This document shows, piece by piece, positions 16,973-25,404 of a stretch of DNA of 64,000 bases. The notes beneath the pieces were generated by a model. That model was not told the DNA's origin. It saw nothing but the letters and a program-made list of their open reading frames with translations, and searched no databases. The stretch's first letter is position 1. Every line of letters begins with the position of its first letter. The stretch covers positions 310,001 to 374,000 of the forward strand of contig NZ_JACLCP010000003.1 in assembly GCF_014243395.1 (NCBI RefSeq), in the 5' to 3' direction. Source of the stretch: Winogradskyella flava. GTDB lineage: Bacteria > Bacteroidota > Bacteroidia > Flavobacteriales > Flavobacteriaceae. The translations under genes and the position numbers were made by a program.

Positions 16973-18397
16973 TTAGTTATAGTTCCTTGGCCCTAAAAAG
17001 CCAACGGTAGTCGTTTCAATTAGCTCATCATGACTATAAACATCTATTCTTAGTTTATTTTTATCGGCAGATAAATTGCTTTGCTTCATTTCTATGAACA
17101 ATGTACCTTCTGCTATGCCTTGAGCTTCAATTTTAAATTCGTCTGTTACTGAGACTAGTTTTATTTCACCCTCAGCACCTCTTATTTTAAAACTCACATT
17201 TTCAATACTGTTGGCGGTCTTATTTACGAGTTTATAGGTATATACATTACTAATTATATTGTTCTCTTTTTGCTCATAGGATTGACCAGGTAATCTTAAA
17301 ATGCGTGCTTCGACATCATTTCTTAGTGCAAGCATTCCGGCCAAGACCCCAATTAAAATAACCAATACGGCAATATAACCTTTCATTCTAGCGGTAAGTT
17401 TGAAAGGTGTTTTCTTTTTTATATTTTCTTCACTAGCATATCGGATTAATCCTTTAGGAAGATTGATCTTTTCCATAATAGTGTCACACTCATCAATACA
17501 AGCTGTGCAATTTACGCACTCTAGTTGAGTACCGTTTCTTATATCGATGCCTGTTGGACATACATGTACGCACTGAAAGCAATCTATACAATCACCATGG
17601 CCAAGAGCAGCTCTATCTTCGTTTTTTCTAAACTTTTTTCTTCCACTTTCCCCTTCTCCTCGTTTATGGTCATAGGCAACAACAATGGACTTCGTATCTA
17701 AGAGTACACCTTGCAAACGTCCATAAGGACAGGCTATGATGCATACTTGTTCCCTAAACCAAGCAAAAACAAAGTAGAAGACTCCTGTAAAAATGAGTAA
17801 AGGGATTAAAGTACCCATATGCTCAAATGGTCCATCCGTTATATAGTTCAATAGTTCGTCACCACCTATTAAATACGCTAAGAAGACATTGGCAATTAAA
17901 AATGATACTACTAAAAAGATAAACCATTTTAAAAGACGCTTTCTTATTTTTTCGGCATCCCATTTTTGTCGTTTTAGGCGCATTTGCTTATTTCTGTCAC
18001 CATCAATCCAATATTCAATGCGTCTAAATACCATTTCCATAAAGATGGTCTGTGGACAAATCCAGCCACAGAATATCCGACCGAATCCTACTGTGAATAG
18101 TGTGATGAATACAACACCAATTATCATGGAAATCACAAACAAATGGAAGTCTTGCGGCCAGAAAGGAAAACTGAATATATTGAATCGTCGTTCTAAAACA
18201 TTAAATAATAGGAACTGGTTGCCATTAATCTTCACGAAAGGCGCAGCAAATAGAAAGGCTAATAATATATAGCTTACTAGTTTTCGCTTTTCGTAAAAAT
18301 AACCTGCAGGTTTTTTAGGAAATATCCAATTGCGTTTACCTTCTTCATCGATGGTGCCAATGGAATCTCTAAAAACTTCGTTTGATGGCGTTTCCAT
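16973..18397 (-). CDS. ccoG: Cytochrome c oxidase accessory protein CcoG (FixG-like)
   Basis: A 474-residue membrane protein with several helices and polyferredoxin-type cysteine motifs, reported to act as a cupric reductase during cbb3 assembly. Visible blocks: CGWICPQTIFME, CIIACPYGRLQG, and two ferredoxin-like clusters CIDCFQCVHVCP and CVNCTACIDEC. A further helix near 340-360 precedes an Ig-like C-terminal domain. Length and motif order match CcoG. It lies 34 bp downstream of ccoP and is part of the ccoS-NOQPGH transcript. Confidence 0.96.
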   Translation of the reverse strand: METPSNEVFRDSIGTIDEEGKRNWIFPKKPAGYFYEKRKLVSYILLAFLFAAPFVKINGNQFLLFNVLERRFNIFSFPFWPQDFHLFVISMIIGVVFITLFTVGFGRIFCGWICPQTIFMEMVFRRIEYWIDGDRNKQMRLKRQKWDAEKIRKRLLKWFIFLVVSFLIANVFLAYLIGGDELLNYITDGPFEHMGTLIPLLIFTGVFYFVFAWFREQVCIIACPYGRLQGVLLDTKSIVVAYDHKRGEGESGRKKFRKNEDRAALGHGDCIDCFQCVHVCPTGIDIRNGTQLECVNCTACIDECDTIMEKINLPKGLIRYASEENIKKKTPFKLTARMKGYIAVLVILIGVLAGMLALRNDVEARILRLPGQSYEQKENNIISNVYTYKLVNKTANSIENVSFKIRGAEGEIKLVSVTDEFKIEAQGIAEGTLFIEMKQSNLSADKNKLRIDVYSHDELIETTTVGFLGPRNYN

Positions 18398-18431
18398 TTT
18401 GGAACAGTTTACTATTTACTTGTTGGTGCGT

Positions 18432-19421
18432 TTAGTCATTTGAGACTACAGAAGTAGCTTCCTCGGTCTTAACAGTATCTTCCATTGATTCTTCTTCTGT
18501 GTTTTCGTCAATAGCATCAGACTCAGTTTCAGTAGCAGATTCGTCTACCCAAATTTCACCTTCAGCTTTTTTAGCACCATCACCTGGTACCGTGCCTTGA
18601 AATTCTAAAACATAACTGGCAACTTGTGCCATTTCCAGTGGTGTTAGCCCTTCTTTTTTCCATGACACCATACCTTTACCATCACGACCACCTTCAGAGA
18701 TTGTTCTAAAGACATTTTTAATACCACCACCTAAAATCCAATATTCGTCCGTTAGGTTTGGTCCAATTCCACCGCCACCATCATTTCTATGGCAAACAAC
18801 ACATTTACCTTCATAAATAGCTTTTCCCGCATTTAAGTCAGATGCTTCAGTCAGAATTTCAACAGTATTTGCATCCACAAGATTTTTTGCATTTTTCTTG
18901 TATTCTTCAATGGCTTTATTGGCTTCGGCATATTCTATTTCGTATTCTGTAAATTGGCCATCGGCATTCAAAACATGGTAACGGATCATATACACAACAC
19001 CAAATATTATGGTTAAATAGAAACTATATACCCACCATGGTGGCAAATTGTTGTCTAATTCTTTAATGCCGTCATAATTATGGTCTAAAATAATTTCACC
19101 CTCGTCCTCAATAGGTTTACTACCAACCAGTTTTTTGTAGGTGTTACTAATCCATTCGGCTAATTTAGATGGTGCTGCTTTTTTTGCATCATATCTTGCC
19201 TTGGCTTCTTCGTCTAAACTTTGATATAAGATATTATCCATTGAGCCCACGATGCCCTCAATAGCTAGAAGTACAAGCAGCACTAATAGCAAGAACAAAA
19301 GGACGACTGGCTGCTCCATAAATGCAGGCTGATCACCAGATTCGATAAAGTATTCTACGAGACCTACTATGGCTAAAAACACGACAGGCACTCTTATGTA
19401 TGATGGAATTAAATGTCTCAT
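18432..19421 (-). CDS. ccoP: cbb3 oxidase subunit CcoP with a single haem-c site
   Basis: Membrane-anchored cytochrome c subunit that feeds electrons to CcoO/CcoN. Two N-terminal helices (about 8-26 and 38-58), a cytosolic loop and a third helix (about 130-148) come before the periplasmic cytochrome domain. Only one haem motif is present, CVVCH at residues 207-211, with a probable axial Met in GKGMVSWKK. Proteobacterial CcoP has two haems. The tail after about residue 290 is acidic. The extended N-terminus looks like an extra membrane module fused in front of the usual CcoP helix. Confidence 0.93.
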   Translation of the reverse strand: MRHLIPSYIRVPVVFLAIVGLVEYFIESGDQPAFMEQPVVLLFLLLVLLVLLAIEGIVGSMDNILYQSLDEEAKARYDAKKAAPSKLAEWISNTYKKLVGSKPIEDEGEIILDHNYDGIKELDNNLPPWWVYSFYLTIIFGVVYMIRYHVLNADGQFTEYEIEYAEANKAIEEYKKNAKNLVDANTVEILTEASDLNAGKAIYEGKCVVCHRNDGGGGIGPNLTDEYWILGGGIKNVFRTISEGGRDGKGMVSWKKEGLTPLEMAQVASYVLEFQGTVPGDGAKKAEGEIWVDESATETESDAIDENTEEESMEDTVKTEEATSVVSND

Positions 19422-19506
19422 TTGATAGATGTTTTAATTTTTTTAAGCGGACAAATGTAACCTGCACGCCCATTAATAATAAAGACTGAAAATATTGATG
19501 CAGGTT

Positions 19507-19692
19507 TCATGATAATGTATCGTTTTGATTATCTAATGGTAAATTACTAACAGTAGTGATGTATTCTTTTTTCGCTGTTATGACCCAATAAAATAAGGCT
19601 ATAAAAAAGACAAAGAATATAAGTAGCGATATCAAAGGATAGATTTCTATACCAGTGATACTTTCCATGTGATTTTTTACAAATTTTAGCAT
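19507..19692 (-). CDS. ccoQ: CcoQ-like small subunit of cbb3 oxidase
   Basis: A 61-residue protein with one membrane helix (about 18-42) bearing YPLISLLIFFVFFIALFYWV and a short polar tail. Size, helix placement and position between ccoNO and ccoP identify it as CcoQ, which stabilises the oxidase. It starts 4 bp after the ccoNO stop. Confidence 0.87.
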   Translation of the reverse strand: MLKFVKNHMESITGIEIYPLISLLIFFVFFIALFYWVITAKKEYITTVSNLPLDNQNDTLS

Positions 19693-19696
19693 AATA

Positions 19697-21901
19697 TTAT
19701 TGGTTTTGAGCGGTTTCTTTAGCTATATCTTTCACCTTTATATCTGTTCCTAATCGTTGCAAATATGCAATTAGAGCAATGATTTCTCTGTCTTTCATTT
19801 CAACATAATCTTCACCAGCAGCTAAAGCTTCTTGTTTATTTCTTTCGAAAGATTCTGCTAAATCAGGATCCTCTACAAGACTTTTTACAATGGCTTCTGA
19901 TTGTACATTCATTAAATCCTGAGCGTTTGCTATCTCCTCTTCGGTATAAGGAACACCTAGTGATACCATAACTTCCATCTTCTTTTCTGTCATTGATTTA
20001 TCTAGTTCATCTCTGATTAGCCACTGATATGCAGGCATTATAGAACCTGTAGACATCTGTTGTGGATCATACATATGTTTAAAGTGCCATGAATCTAAAT
20101 ACTTACCACCAACACGATGTAAATCTGGACCAGTTCTTTTACTTCCCCAAAGGAAAGGATGGTCATAAACAAATTCACCTGCCTTGGAATATTCGCCATA
20201 ACGTTCTACCTCACTTCTAAATGGACGAACCATTTGTGAATGACAGCCAACACAACCCTCTCTAATGTACAGGTCACGTCCCTCTAATTCTAATGGTGTA
20301 TAAGGTTGTACACTACTTATGGTTGGAATATTGGATTTAACAACTATCGTTGGGATAATCTGAACGATACCTCCAATTAAGATGGCTACAGTTGCATATA
20401 TCGTTAATAATACAGGCTTACGTTCTAACCAAGTGTGCCATCCCTCTCCGGCAACTCTACGTTTAGATACTCTCTGTAACGCTGGTGCTTCTGCCAGTTC
20501 ATCCGTGACTTTAGAATTAGATCTTACTACGGTCATGATAACATTATAAACCAGAATTAGCATACCAGTAATGTAGAGTGTACCTCCAATGGCTCTCATC
20601 CAGTACATTGGCATTATTTCGGTTACGGTCTCTAAAAAGTTACCGTAAAATAAGTTACCGTCTGGTCTAAATTGTTTCCACATACTGGCTTGAGTGAAAC
20701 CAGCGACGTACATTGGCAATGCATATAAGATAATACCCAAAGTGCCTATCCAAAAATGGACGTTAGCCAAGCCAACAGAGTGTAATTTAGTTTTGAATAA
20801 CCTTGGTATTAACCAGTAAATCATACCAAACGCCAAGAATCCATTCCATGCCAGTGCGCCAACATGTACGTGCGCAATAATCCAATCGGTAAAGTGCGCA
20901 ATGGCGTTGACATTTTTAAGGGATAGCATAGGTCCTTCAAATGTTGCCATACCATAACCTGTTATGGCTACAACCATGAATTTTAAAACAGGATCTGTAC
21001 GTACTTTGTCCCAAGCACCACGTAAGGTTAATAGACCATTTATCATACCTCCCCAAGAAGGCGCAATTAACATTACAGAGAAAGCAACACCTAAATGCTG
21101 TGCCCATTCTGGCAATGCCGTATATAATAAATGGTGAGGTCCCGCCCAGATGTATATAAAGATTAATGACCAGAAATGTACTATAGATAGCCTGTAGGAA
21201 TAAACAGGTCTATTAGCTGCTTTTGGTACGAAATAGTACATTAAGCCAAGGAAAGGTGTTGTTAAGAAAAATGCAACGGCATTGTGTCCATACCACCATT
21301 GCACTAAGGCATCTTGTACACCTGCATAAACCGAGTAGCTTTTTAAACTACTTACAGGTAATTCTAAACTATTAAAAATATGAAGCACTGCAACCGTAAC
21401 AAAAGTTGCGAGATAGAACCAAATAGCGACATACAAGTGACGTTGACGACGTTTTAAAATCGTTCCAATCATATTAATACCAAAAGCTACCCATATAAGT
21501 GCAATGGCAATATCAAAAGGCCATTCTAGCTCCGCATATTCTTTTGAGGTAGTATAACCTAACGGTAAAGTAATTGCAGCGCCGACAATAAGCAATTGCC
21601 AAGCCCAGAAATTAAAATTACTCAAAAGGTCACTGAACATTCTAGCTTTTAGCAGACGTTGTAATGAGTAATAAACTCCGGCAAAAATGGCATTACCAAC
21701 AAAAGCAAAGATTACTGCGTTAGTGTGTAGCGGTCTTAATCGTCCAAAACTTAACCATGATACACCATCGGTCATATTTGGGAATAAAAACATAAAGGCC
21801 AGAATAAGACCTACAAGCATCCCAACAACTCCCCAAAGTATGGTTGCGTAAAGGAATTTTTTAACGATTTTATTATCGTAATAGAATTGTTGCATTTCCA
21901 T
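19697..21901 (-). CDS. ccoNO: Fused cbb3 oxidase subunits CcoN-CcoO
   Basis: A single 734-residue polypeptide. Residues of about 1-460 form CcoN, the catalytic subunit with 12 helices. His59 (RPLHT) and His346 are candidate low-spin haem ligands; His206 (WYGHNA) with His256/His257 (GPHH) are candidate CuB ligands; His344 is the candidate high-spin haem ligand. After a linker, residues of about 490-734 form CcoO, with one anchor helix near 500-518 and haem site CVGCH at 550-554. Reduces oxygen to water with high affinity while pumping protons. This fusion is known in Bacteroidota. The start may be Met1 or Met3. Confidence 0.96.
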   Translation of the reverse strand: MEMQQFYYDNKIVKKFLYATILWGVVGMLVGLILAFMFLFPNMTDGVSWLSFGRLRPLHTNAVIFAFVGNAIFAGVYYSLQRLLKARMFSDLLSNFNFWAWQLLIVGAAITLPLGYTTSKEYAELEWPFDIAIALIWVAFGINMIGTILKRRQRHLYVAIWFYLATFVTVAVLHIFNSLELPVSSLKSYSVYAGVQDALVQWWYGHNAVAFFLTTPFLGLMYYFVPKAANRPVYSYRLSIVHFWSLIFIYIWAGPHHLLYTALPEWAQHLGVAFSVMLIAPSWGGMINGLLTLRGAWDKVRTDPVLKFMVVAITGYGMATFEGPMLSLKNVNAIAHFTDWIIAHVHVGALAWNGFLAFGMIYWLIPRLFKTKLHSVGLANVHFWIGTLGIILYALPMYVAGFTQASMWKQFRPDGNLFYGNFLETVTEIMPMYWMRAIGGTLYITGMLILVYNVIMTVVRSNSKVTDELAEAPALQRVSKRRVAGEGWHTWLERKPVLLTIYATVAILIGGIVQIIPTIVVKSNIPTISSVQPYTPLELEGRDLYIREGCVGCHSQMVRPFRSEVERYGEYSKAGEFVYDHPFLWGSKRTGPDLHRVGGKYLDSWHFKHMYDPQQMSTGSIMPAYQWLIRDELDKSMTEKKMEVMVSLGVPYTEEEIANAQDLMNVQSEAIVKSLVEDPDLAESFERNKQEALAAGEDYVEMKDREIIALIAYLQRLGTDIKVKDIAKETAQNQ

Positions 21902-21911
21902 ATGAAAAAAA

Positions 21912-22097
21912 TTAGTCAGTTTTAGTATGTGTTGATTGTTCAGTTTCTGATTTCACTAGTTCATCTTCAAAAAGCATGCGCACTGATGGTGTATAGCTAT
22001 CATCGTATTGACCAGACTTTACCGCCGCGATAAATATGAAAAAGAAAGCTACGCCAACAATGACGCTAACCGTTAATAAAATATATATAACACTCAT
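21912..22097 (-). CDS. ccoS: CcoS, cbb3 oxidase maturation protein
   Basis: A 61-residue single-helix membrane protein (helix about 3-26) with the conserved CcoS block SGQYDDSYTPSVRMLFED. CcoS is needed for cofactor insertion into CcoN in other bacteria. It is the first gene of the structural transcript, 10 bp before ccoNO, and is separated from the upstream ccoI by 74 bp holding an Fnr-type promoter. Confidence 0.95.
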   Translation of the reverse strand: MSVIYILLTVSVIVGVAFFFIFIAAVKSGQYDDSYTPSVRMLFEDELVKSETEQSTHTKTD

Positions 22098-22117
22098 ACC
22101 TGTTTGAAGTTATGGTT

Positions 22118-22161
22118 CAAATTTACTGTTGAACCTTTTTTTAAAACATGACATTTATCAT
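22118..22161 (-). promoter_or_regulatory. Crp/Fnr-type operator and -7 box upstream of ccoS-NOQPGH
   Basis: On the minus strand the palindrome ATGATAAATGTCAT (22148-22161) is followed after exactly 22 nt by TAAATTTG (22118-22125), a perfect -7 box, 20 nt before the ccoS start codon. It gives the oxidase operon a promoter separate from ccoI. Confidence 0.8.
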
Positions 22162-22171
22162 GTTGATTTAT

Positions 22172-24547
22172 TTATTTCAATCGTCGACCCAAAATATTAG
22201 TACAAACCGTTGTAAATACTACAATACTTATAGAACTCAATGGCATTAATATAGCTGCAACGACCGGTGCTAAATGACCGGTAACTGCAAAGTATAAACC
22301 AATAATATTATAGATGAATGAAAGCAGGAAGCTCCATTTTATAATCTTTATGGCCGATTTCGAAGCTTTGATATACGGATACAATTCCTTGAATTTAGTG
22401 GCATCCAATATGGCATCGCAAGCTGGTGAAAAAACATTTACGTCTTCTGATATTGCAATACCAACATCGCTTTGTGCTAAAGCGCCAGCATCGTTTAAAC
22501 CATCACCTATCATTAACACTTTGGCACCTTCCGACTGGTGGTATTTGATAAACTCTAACTTATCCTCTGGTTTTTGGTTAAATATTAATTTGGTCTTAGA
22601 TGGCAATAGTTTTTTTAGATTCTCGCGTTCGCCTTCATTGTCACCAGAGAGAATTACTAAGTCAAATTGCTCTTTAAGTTGGTTGAATAATTTTGAAACC
22701 CCTTTTCTATAGCTATTATAAAAAGTGAACTTGCCCTTATATACATTATTACTACTAATATGGACGGTTGTATTTAGGACAGATGTATTTTCTAGATTGC
22801 CAACAAAGCTTGCCGAACCAATCCTTAAGTTCACATCCTCATGTCCCGCTTCAATACCTTTGCCAATATGCTCATCAAACCTATCGAGACTTATAATATT
22901 ATGTTCGTCTAGAATGCTGTAAAGTGTTCTGCTTAAAGGATGGTTGGAACCACGAAGCGAATTCTTGAGCACTAAACTTTCGGAATCCGACAAAGATTCA
23001 CCATCATATTCCGCATTGCAATTTTTATTGGAGGTGATCGTTCCCGTTTTGTCGAAAATAATCGTATTGATTTGGGCTAATTGTTCAATCACACAGGCAT
23101 TCTTAATATAGAATTTAAGCTTTCCAAAAATCCGCAATAAATTGCCAAACGTAAATGGAGCAGATAAGGCAATGGCACAAGGACACGCAATAATTAGTAC
23201 TGCCGTAAACACGTTTAAAGCCTTACTGGCATCTGTGAATAACCAAAATGTTGTTGCTATAGCTGCAATTGTTAAAATCGCAATAGTGAAGTGTTTACTA
23301 ATGTTGTTGGTAATTGTTGTAAAACCATCTTCTTTATTCTTGTTGAAGACATCATTGCTCCAAAGTTGCGTGAGGTAACTTTGTTCAACAGATTTGATCG
23401 CTTCAAGTTCAATAACACCTGCTGTTTGTTTGCCGCCAGCGAATAACTTATCCCCAGAGTGTTTGGATACGGTCTGCGATTCACCTGTAACAAAACTGTA
23501 ATCTATTTTAGCTTTGCCATTAATGAGGATGCCGTCCACAGGAATCAATTCTTCATTTCTGATCAAGAGTCGATCTCCTTTTTTTATATCGTAAACTTGA
23601 ATGGAATTCTCATTACCATTCTTATCAATTTTAGTGATTGCAATCGGAAAGTATGATTTGTAATCACGCTCAAAGGATAAGAAATCATAGGTTTTTTGTT
23701 GAAAGAACTTTCCAACCAATAAGAAGAATACCAACCCAGCCAAACTATCGAAAAAACCAGAACCAAGGTCCAACATAATCTCAATAGTACTTCTAATAAA
23801 CAGCACGGAAACCCCAAGAGCGATAGGTACATCGATATTCAATAACTTCGCTTTTAAGCCTTTATATGCTGAAATAAAATAGTCTTGAGCTGAATAAAAT
23901 ACCACTGGTACAGTAAGCACAAACATTAACCACCTAAATAGCGGTTTATATTGCTCTAACCAAAATTCATTGACCTCAAAATATTCAGGAAAGGATAGAA
24001 ACATAATATTACCAAATCCAAATCCAGCTACTCCGAGTTTATAGATTAAGGTTCTGTTAATGTGTTTTTTTCCTGATTTAAAATCGTCTAAGCTAATATA
24101 TGGCTCATAACCTATAGAGCTTAACAATAAGACAATAGACTTTAAGTCGGTTGCTTCAGGGTTATAAGTTACCCTAACCGTTTTCTTTCCAAAGTTGACC
24201 TGGGAATCTGAAATTTTTGGATTGAGTTTGTTTAGGTTTTCGAGTATCCAAATACAAGAGCTGCAATGGATATGAGGAATATAGAGCGTAGTGATTTCTA
24301 TGCTATCACTTCTAAATTCGGTAAGTTTTTCAATTATATTTTGCTGTGATAGAAAATCGTATTTACCCTCTATTTCTTTTGGAATGGCACCTGGTGAGCT
24401 CTGTAAATCGTAGTAACAAGTTAAATCATTTTCGTTAAAAATTTCGAAAACAGTTTTACAGCCATTACAACAAAAGGACTTCTCTTGATATCTAATAGTG
24501 TGATTGCCACAGCCATCACCACAATGAAAACAAGTGTTGTTTTGCAT
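22172..24547 (-). CDS. ccoI: Copper-translocating P1B-type ATPase CcoI (FixI)
   Basis: Polytopic ATPase of 791 residues that exports copper to the periplasm for cbb3 oxidase assembly. The N-terminus has a Cys-rich FixI-type zinc-ribbon (CFHCGDGC, then CCNGCKTVF). An HMA domain carries CSSCIWIL at about 90-110. The membrane domain has eight helices with the CPC ion-binding motif in IACPCAIALSAP. Catalytic blocks are DKTGT (phosphorylated Asp), HPLS and GDGLNDAGAL. It is divergent from the Fnr-like regulator and shares an operator with it. Confidence 0.96.
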   Translation of the reverse strand: MQNNTCFHCGDGCGNHTIRYQEKSFCCNGCKTVFEIFNENDLTCYYDLQSSPGAIPKEIEGKYDFLSQQNIIEKLTEFRSDSIEITTLYIPHIHCSSCIWILENLNKLNPKISDSQVNFGKKTVRVTYNPEATDLKSIVLLLSSIGYEPYISLDDFKSGKKHINRTLIYKLGVAGFGFGNIMFLSFPEYFEVNEFWLEQYKPLFRWLMFVLTVPVVFYSAQDYFISAYKGLKAKLLNIDVPIALGVSVLFIRSTIEIMLDLGSGFFDSLAGLVFFLLVGKFFQQKTYDFLSFERDYKSYFPIAITKIDKNGNENSIQVYDIKKGDRLLIRNEELIPVDGILINGKAKIDYSFVTGESQTVSKHSGDKLFAGGKQTAGVIELEAIKSVEQSYLTQLWSNDVFNKNKEDGFTTITNNISKHFTIAILTIAAIATTFWLFTDASKALNVFTAVLIIACPCAIALSAPFTFGNLLRIFGKLKFYIKNACVIEQLAQINTIIFDKTGTITSNKNCNAEYDGESLSDSESLVLKNSLRGSNHPLSRTLYSILDEHNIISLDRFDEHIGKGIEAGHEDVNLRIGSASFVGNLENTSVLNTTVHISSNNVYKGKFTFYNSYRKGVSKLFNQLKEQFDLVILSGDNEGERENLKKLLPSKTKLIFNQKPEDKLEFIKYHQSEGAKVLMIGDGLNDAGALAQSDVGIAISEDVNVFSPACDAILDATKFKELYPYIKASKSAIKIIKWSFLLSFIYNIIGLYFAVTGHLAPVVAAILMPLSSISIVVFTTVCTNILGRRLK

Positions 24548-24573
24548 TTTTATTTGCTCATTTATACCTGTAA

Positions 24574-24617
24574 CAAAGGTGACATATAAGCTCGTTTTAA
24601 AATATGATATTTGTCAT
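24574..24617 (-). promoter_or_regulatory. Crp/Fnr-type operator and -7 box upstream of ccoI
   Basis: On the minus strand the palindrome ATGACAAATATCAT (24604-24617) is followed after exactly 22 nt by CACCTTTG (24574-24581), one base off TAnnTTTG. The spacing equals that at tonB, hemN and ccoS. The start codon is 26 nt further on. Confidence 0.68.
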
Positions 24618-24633
24618 GTAATTAGTATCTTTG
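24604..24633 (+). promoter_or_regulatory. fnr-like gene promoter overlapped by the same operator
   Basis: On the plus strand a perfect -7 box TATCTTTG (24626-24633) lies 22 nt before the regulator start codon and only 8 nt after the operator (24604-24617). The operator would be centred near -28, covering the -33 region. This arrangement predicts repression of the regulator gene by its own product. Confidence 0.6.
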
Positions 24634-24655
24634 AGATAATAGCTAAAAAGTAGGT

Positions 24656-25333
24656 ATGAGTAAATGTGAATCGTGCATTATTAAGGAATTTAATTCTTTA
24701 AAATCTTTAACTAGAGAAGAGTTGATGCGTGTTTCTGCATGCAAAACTGGTAAAATCTACAGAAAAGGTCAAGTCATTTTTGAAGAAGGTGAAACTATAA
24801 ATGGTGTGTATTGTGTCAAGGATGGTGTCTGTAAACTTTCTAAGTTAAGTGAAAACGGAAAAGACCAAGTCGTAAAATTAGTAGTTAAAGGTGGCTTATT
24901 AGGTAAACGCTCATTAGTCTCAGAACAGAAAACCAATTTAAGTGCTATAGCGCTTAATGACATGGAAATGTGCTTTATACCTAAGAGCGAGATCATGAAC
25001 GATTTGTCTAAAAACCCAAAGTTTACCATGGATGTTTTAAGGGAAATGGCAAACGATTTAAAAGATTCTGATGAGTCCTTAGTAAATATGGCGCAAAAGT
25101 CTGTGAAGCGCAGAATGGCAGAGATACTCATGTACATTCACGATGATTTTGGTACCGATGAAGATGGCTATTTAAGTATTATATTATCTCGTGAAGATTA
25201 TGCAAGTATCGTGGGTACAGCTACAGAATCAGCTATAAGAATACTCTCGCAATTCAAAAAAGAAGGTTTAATTTCTGCAACTGGAAAACGTATAAAAATT
25301 GAAGATTATAATAGCCTTAAATGGATGGAGTAA
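24656..25333 (+). CDS. Crp/Fnr-family transcriptional regulator (probable oxygen sensor)
   Basis: A 225-residue regulator with a cyclic-nucleotide-binding-like beta-roll (about 25-125), a dimerisation helix (about 125-160) and a C-terminal winged helix (about 150-220). Cysteines at 4, 7, 29, 53, 59 and 106 include an N-terminal CxxC, compatible with an Fnr-type iron-sulfur cluster, but the spacing differs from E. coli FNR. The recognition helix reads TATESAIRILSQF: Glu191 and Arg195 match the base-contacting Glu and Arg of FNR/CRP, while the FNR Ser is replaced by Ile. Divergent from ccoI. Most likely controls the four operators in this window. Other cofactors (haem, none) remain possible. 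Confidence 0.92.
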   Translation: MSKCESCIIKEFNSLKSLTREELMRVSACKTGKIYRKGQVIFEEGETINGVYCVKDGVCKLSKLSENGKDQVVKLVVKGGLLGKRSLVSEQKTNLSAIALNDMEMCFIPKSEIMNDLSKNPKFTMDVLREMANDLKDSDESLVNMAQKSVKRRMAEILMYIHDDFGTDEDGYLSIILSREDYASIVGTATESAIRILSQFKKEGLISATGKRIKIEDYNSLKWME

Positions 25334-25350
25334 AATCAAACTTCATCATT

Positions 25351-25388
25351 AAAAAACCCATAGGATTTATAAATCCTATGGGTTTTTT
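25351..25388. terminator. Perfect 19-bp inverted repeat terminator
   Basis: A fully self-complementary 38-bp stretch (19 + 19, no mismatch) with A6 and T6 ends, between the stops of the convergent regulator and S9 peptidase genes. It should terminate both transcripts. Confidence 0.92.
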
Positions 25389-25404
25389 ATTTTTAATAAT
25401 TTCA

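Noticed and set aside
22314-22712. Plus-strand frame of 132 codons within ccoI
   Set aside because: It is antisense to the conserved ATPase catalytic domain and has no recognisable domain.
25351-25388. Perfect 38-bp palindrome considered as a regulator operator or attachment site
   Set aside because: A6/T6 ends and position between convergent stops make a bidirectional terminator the simpler reading.
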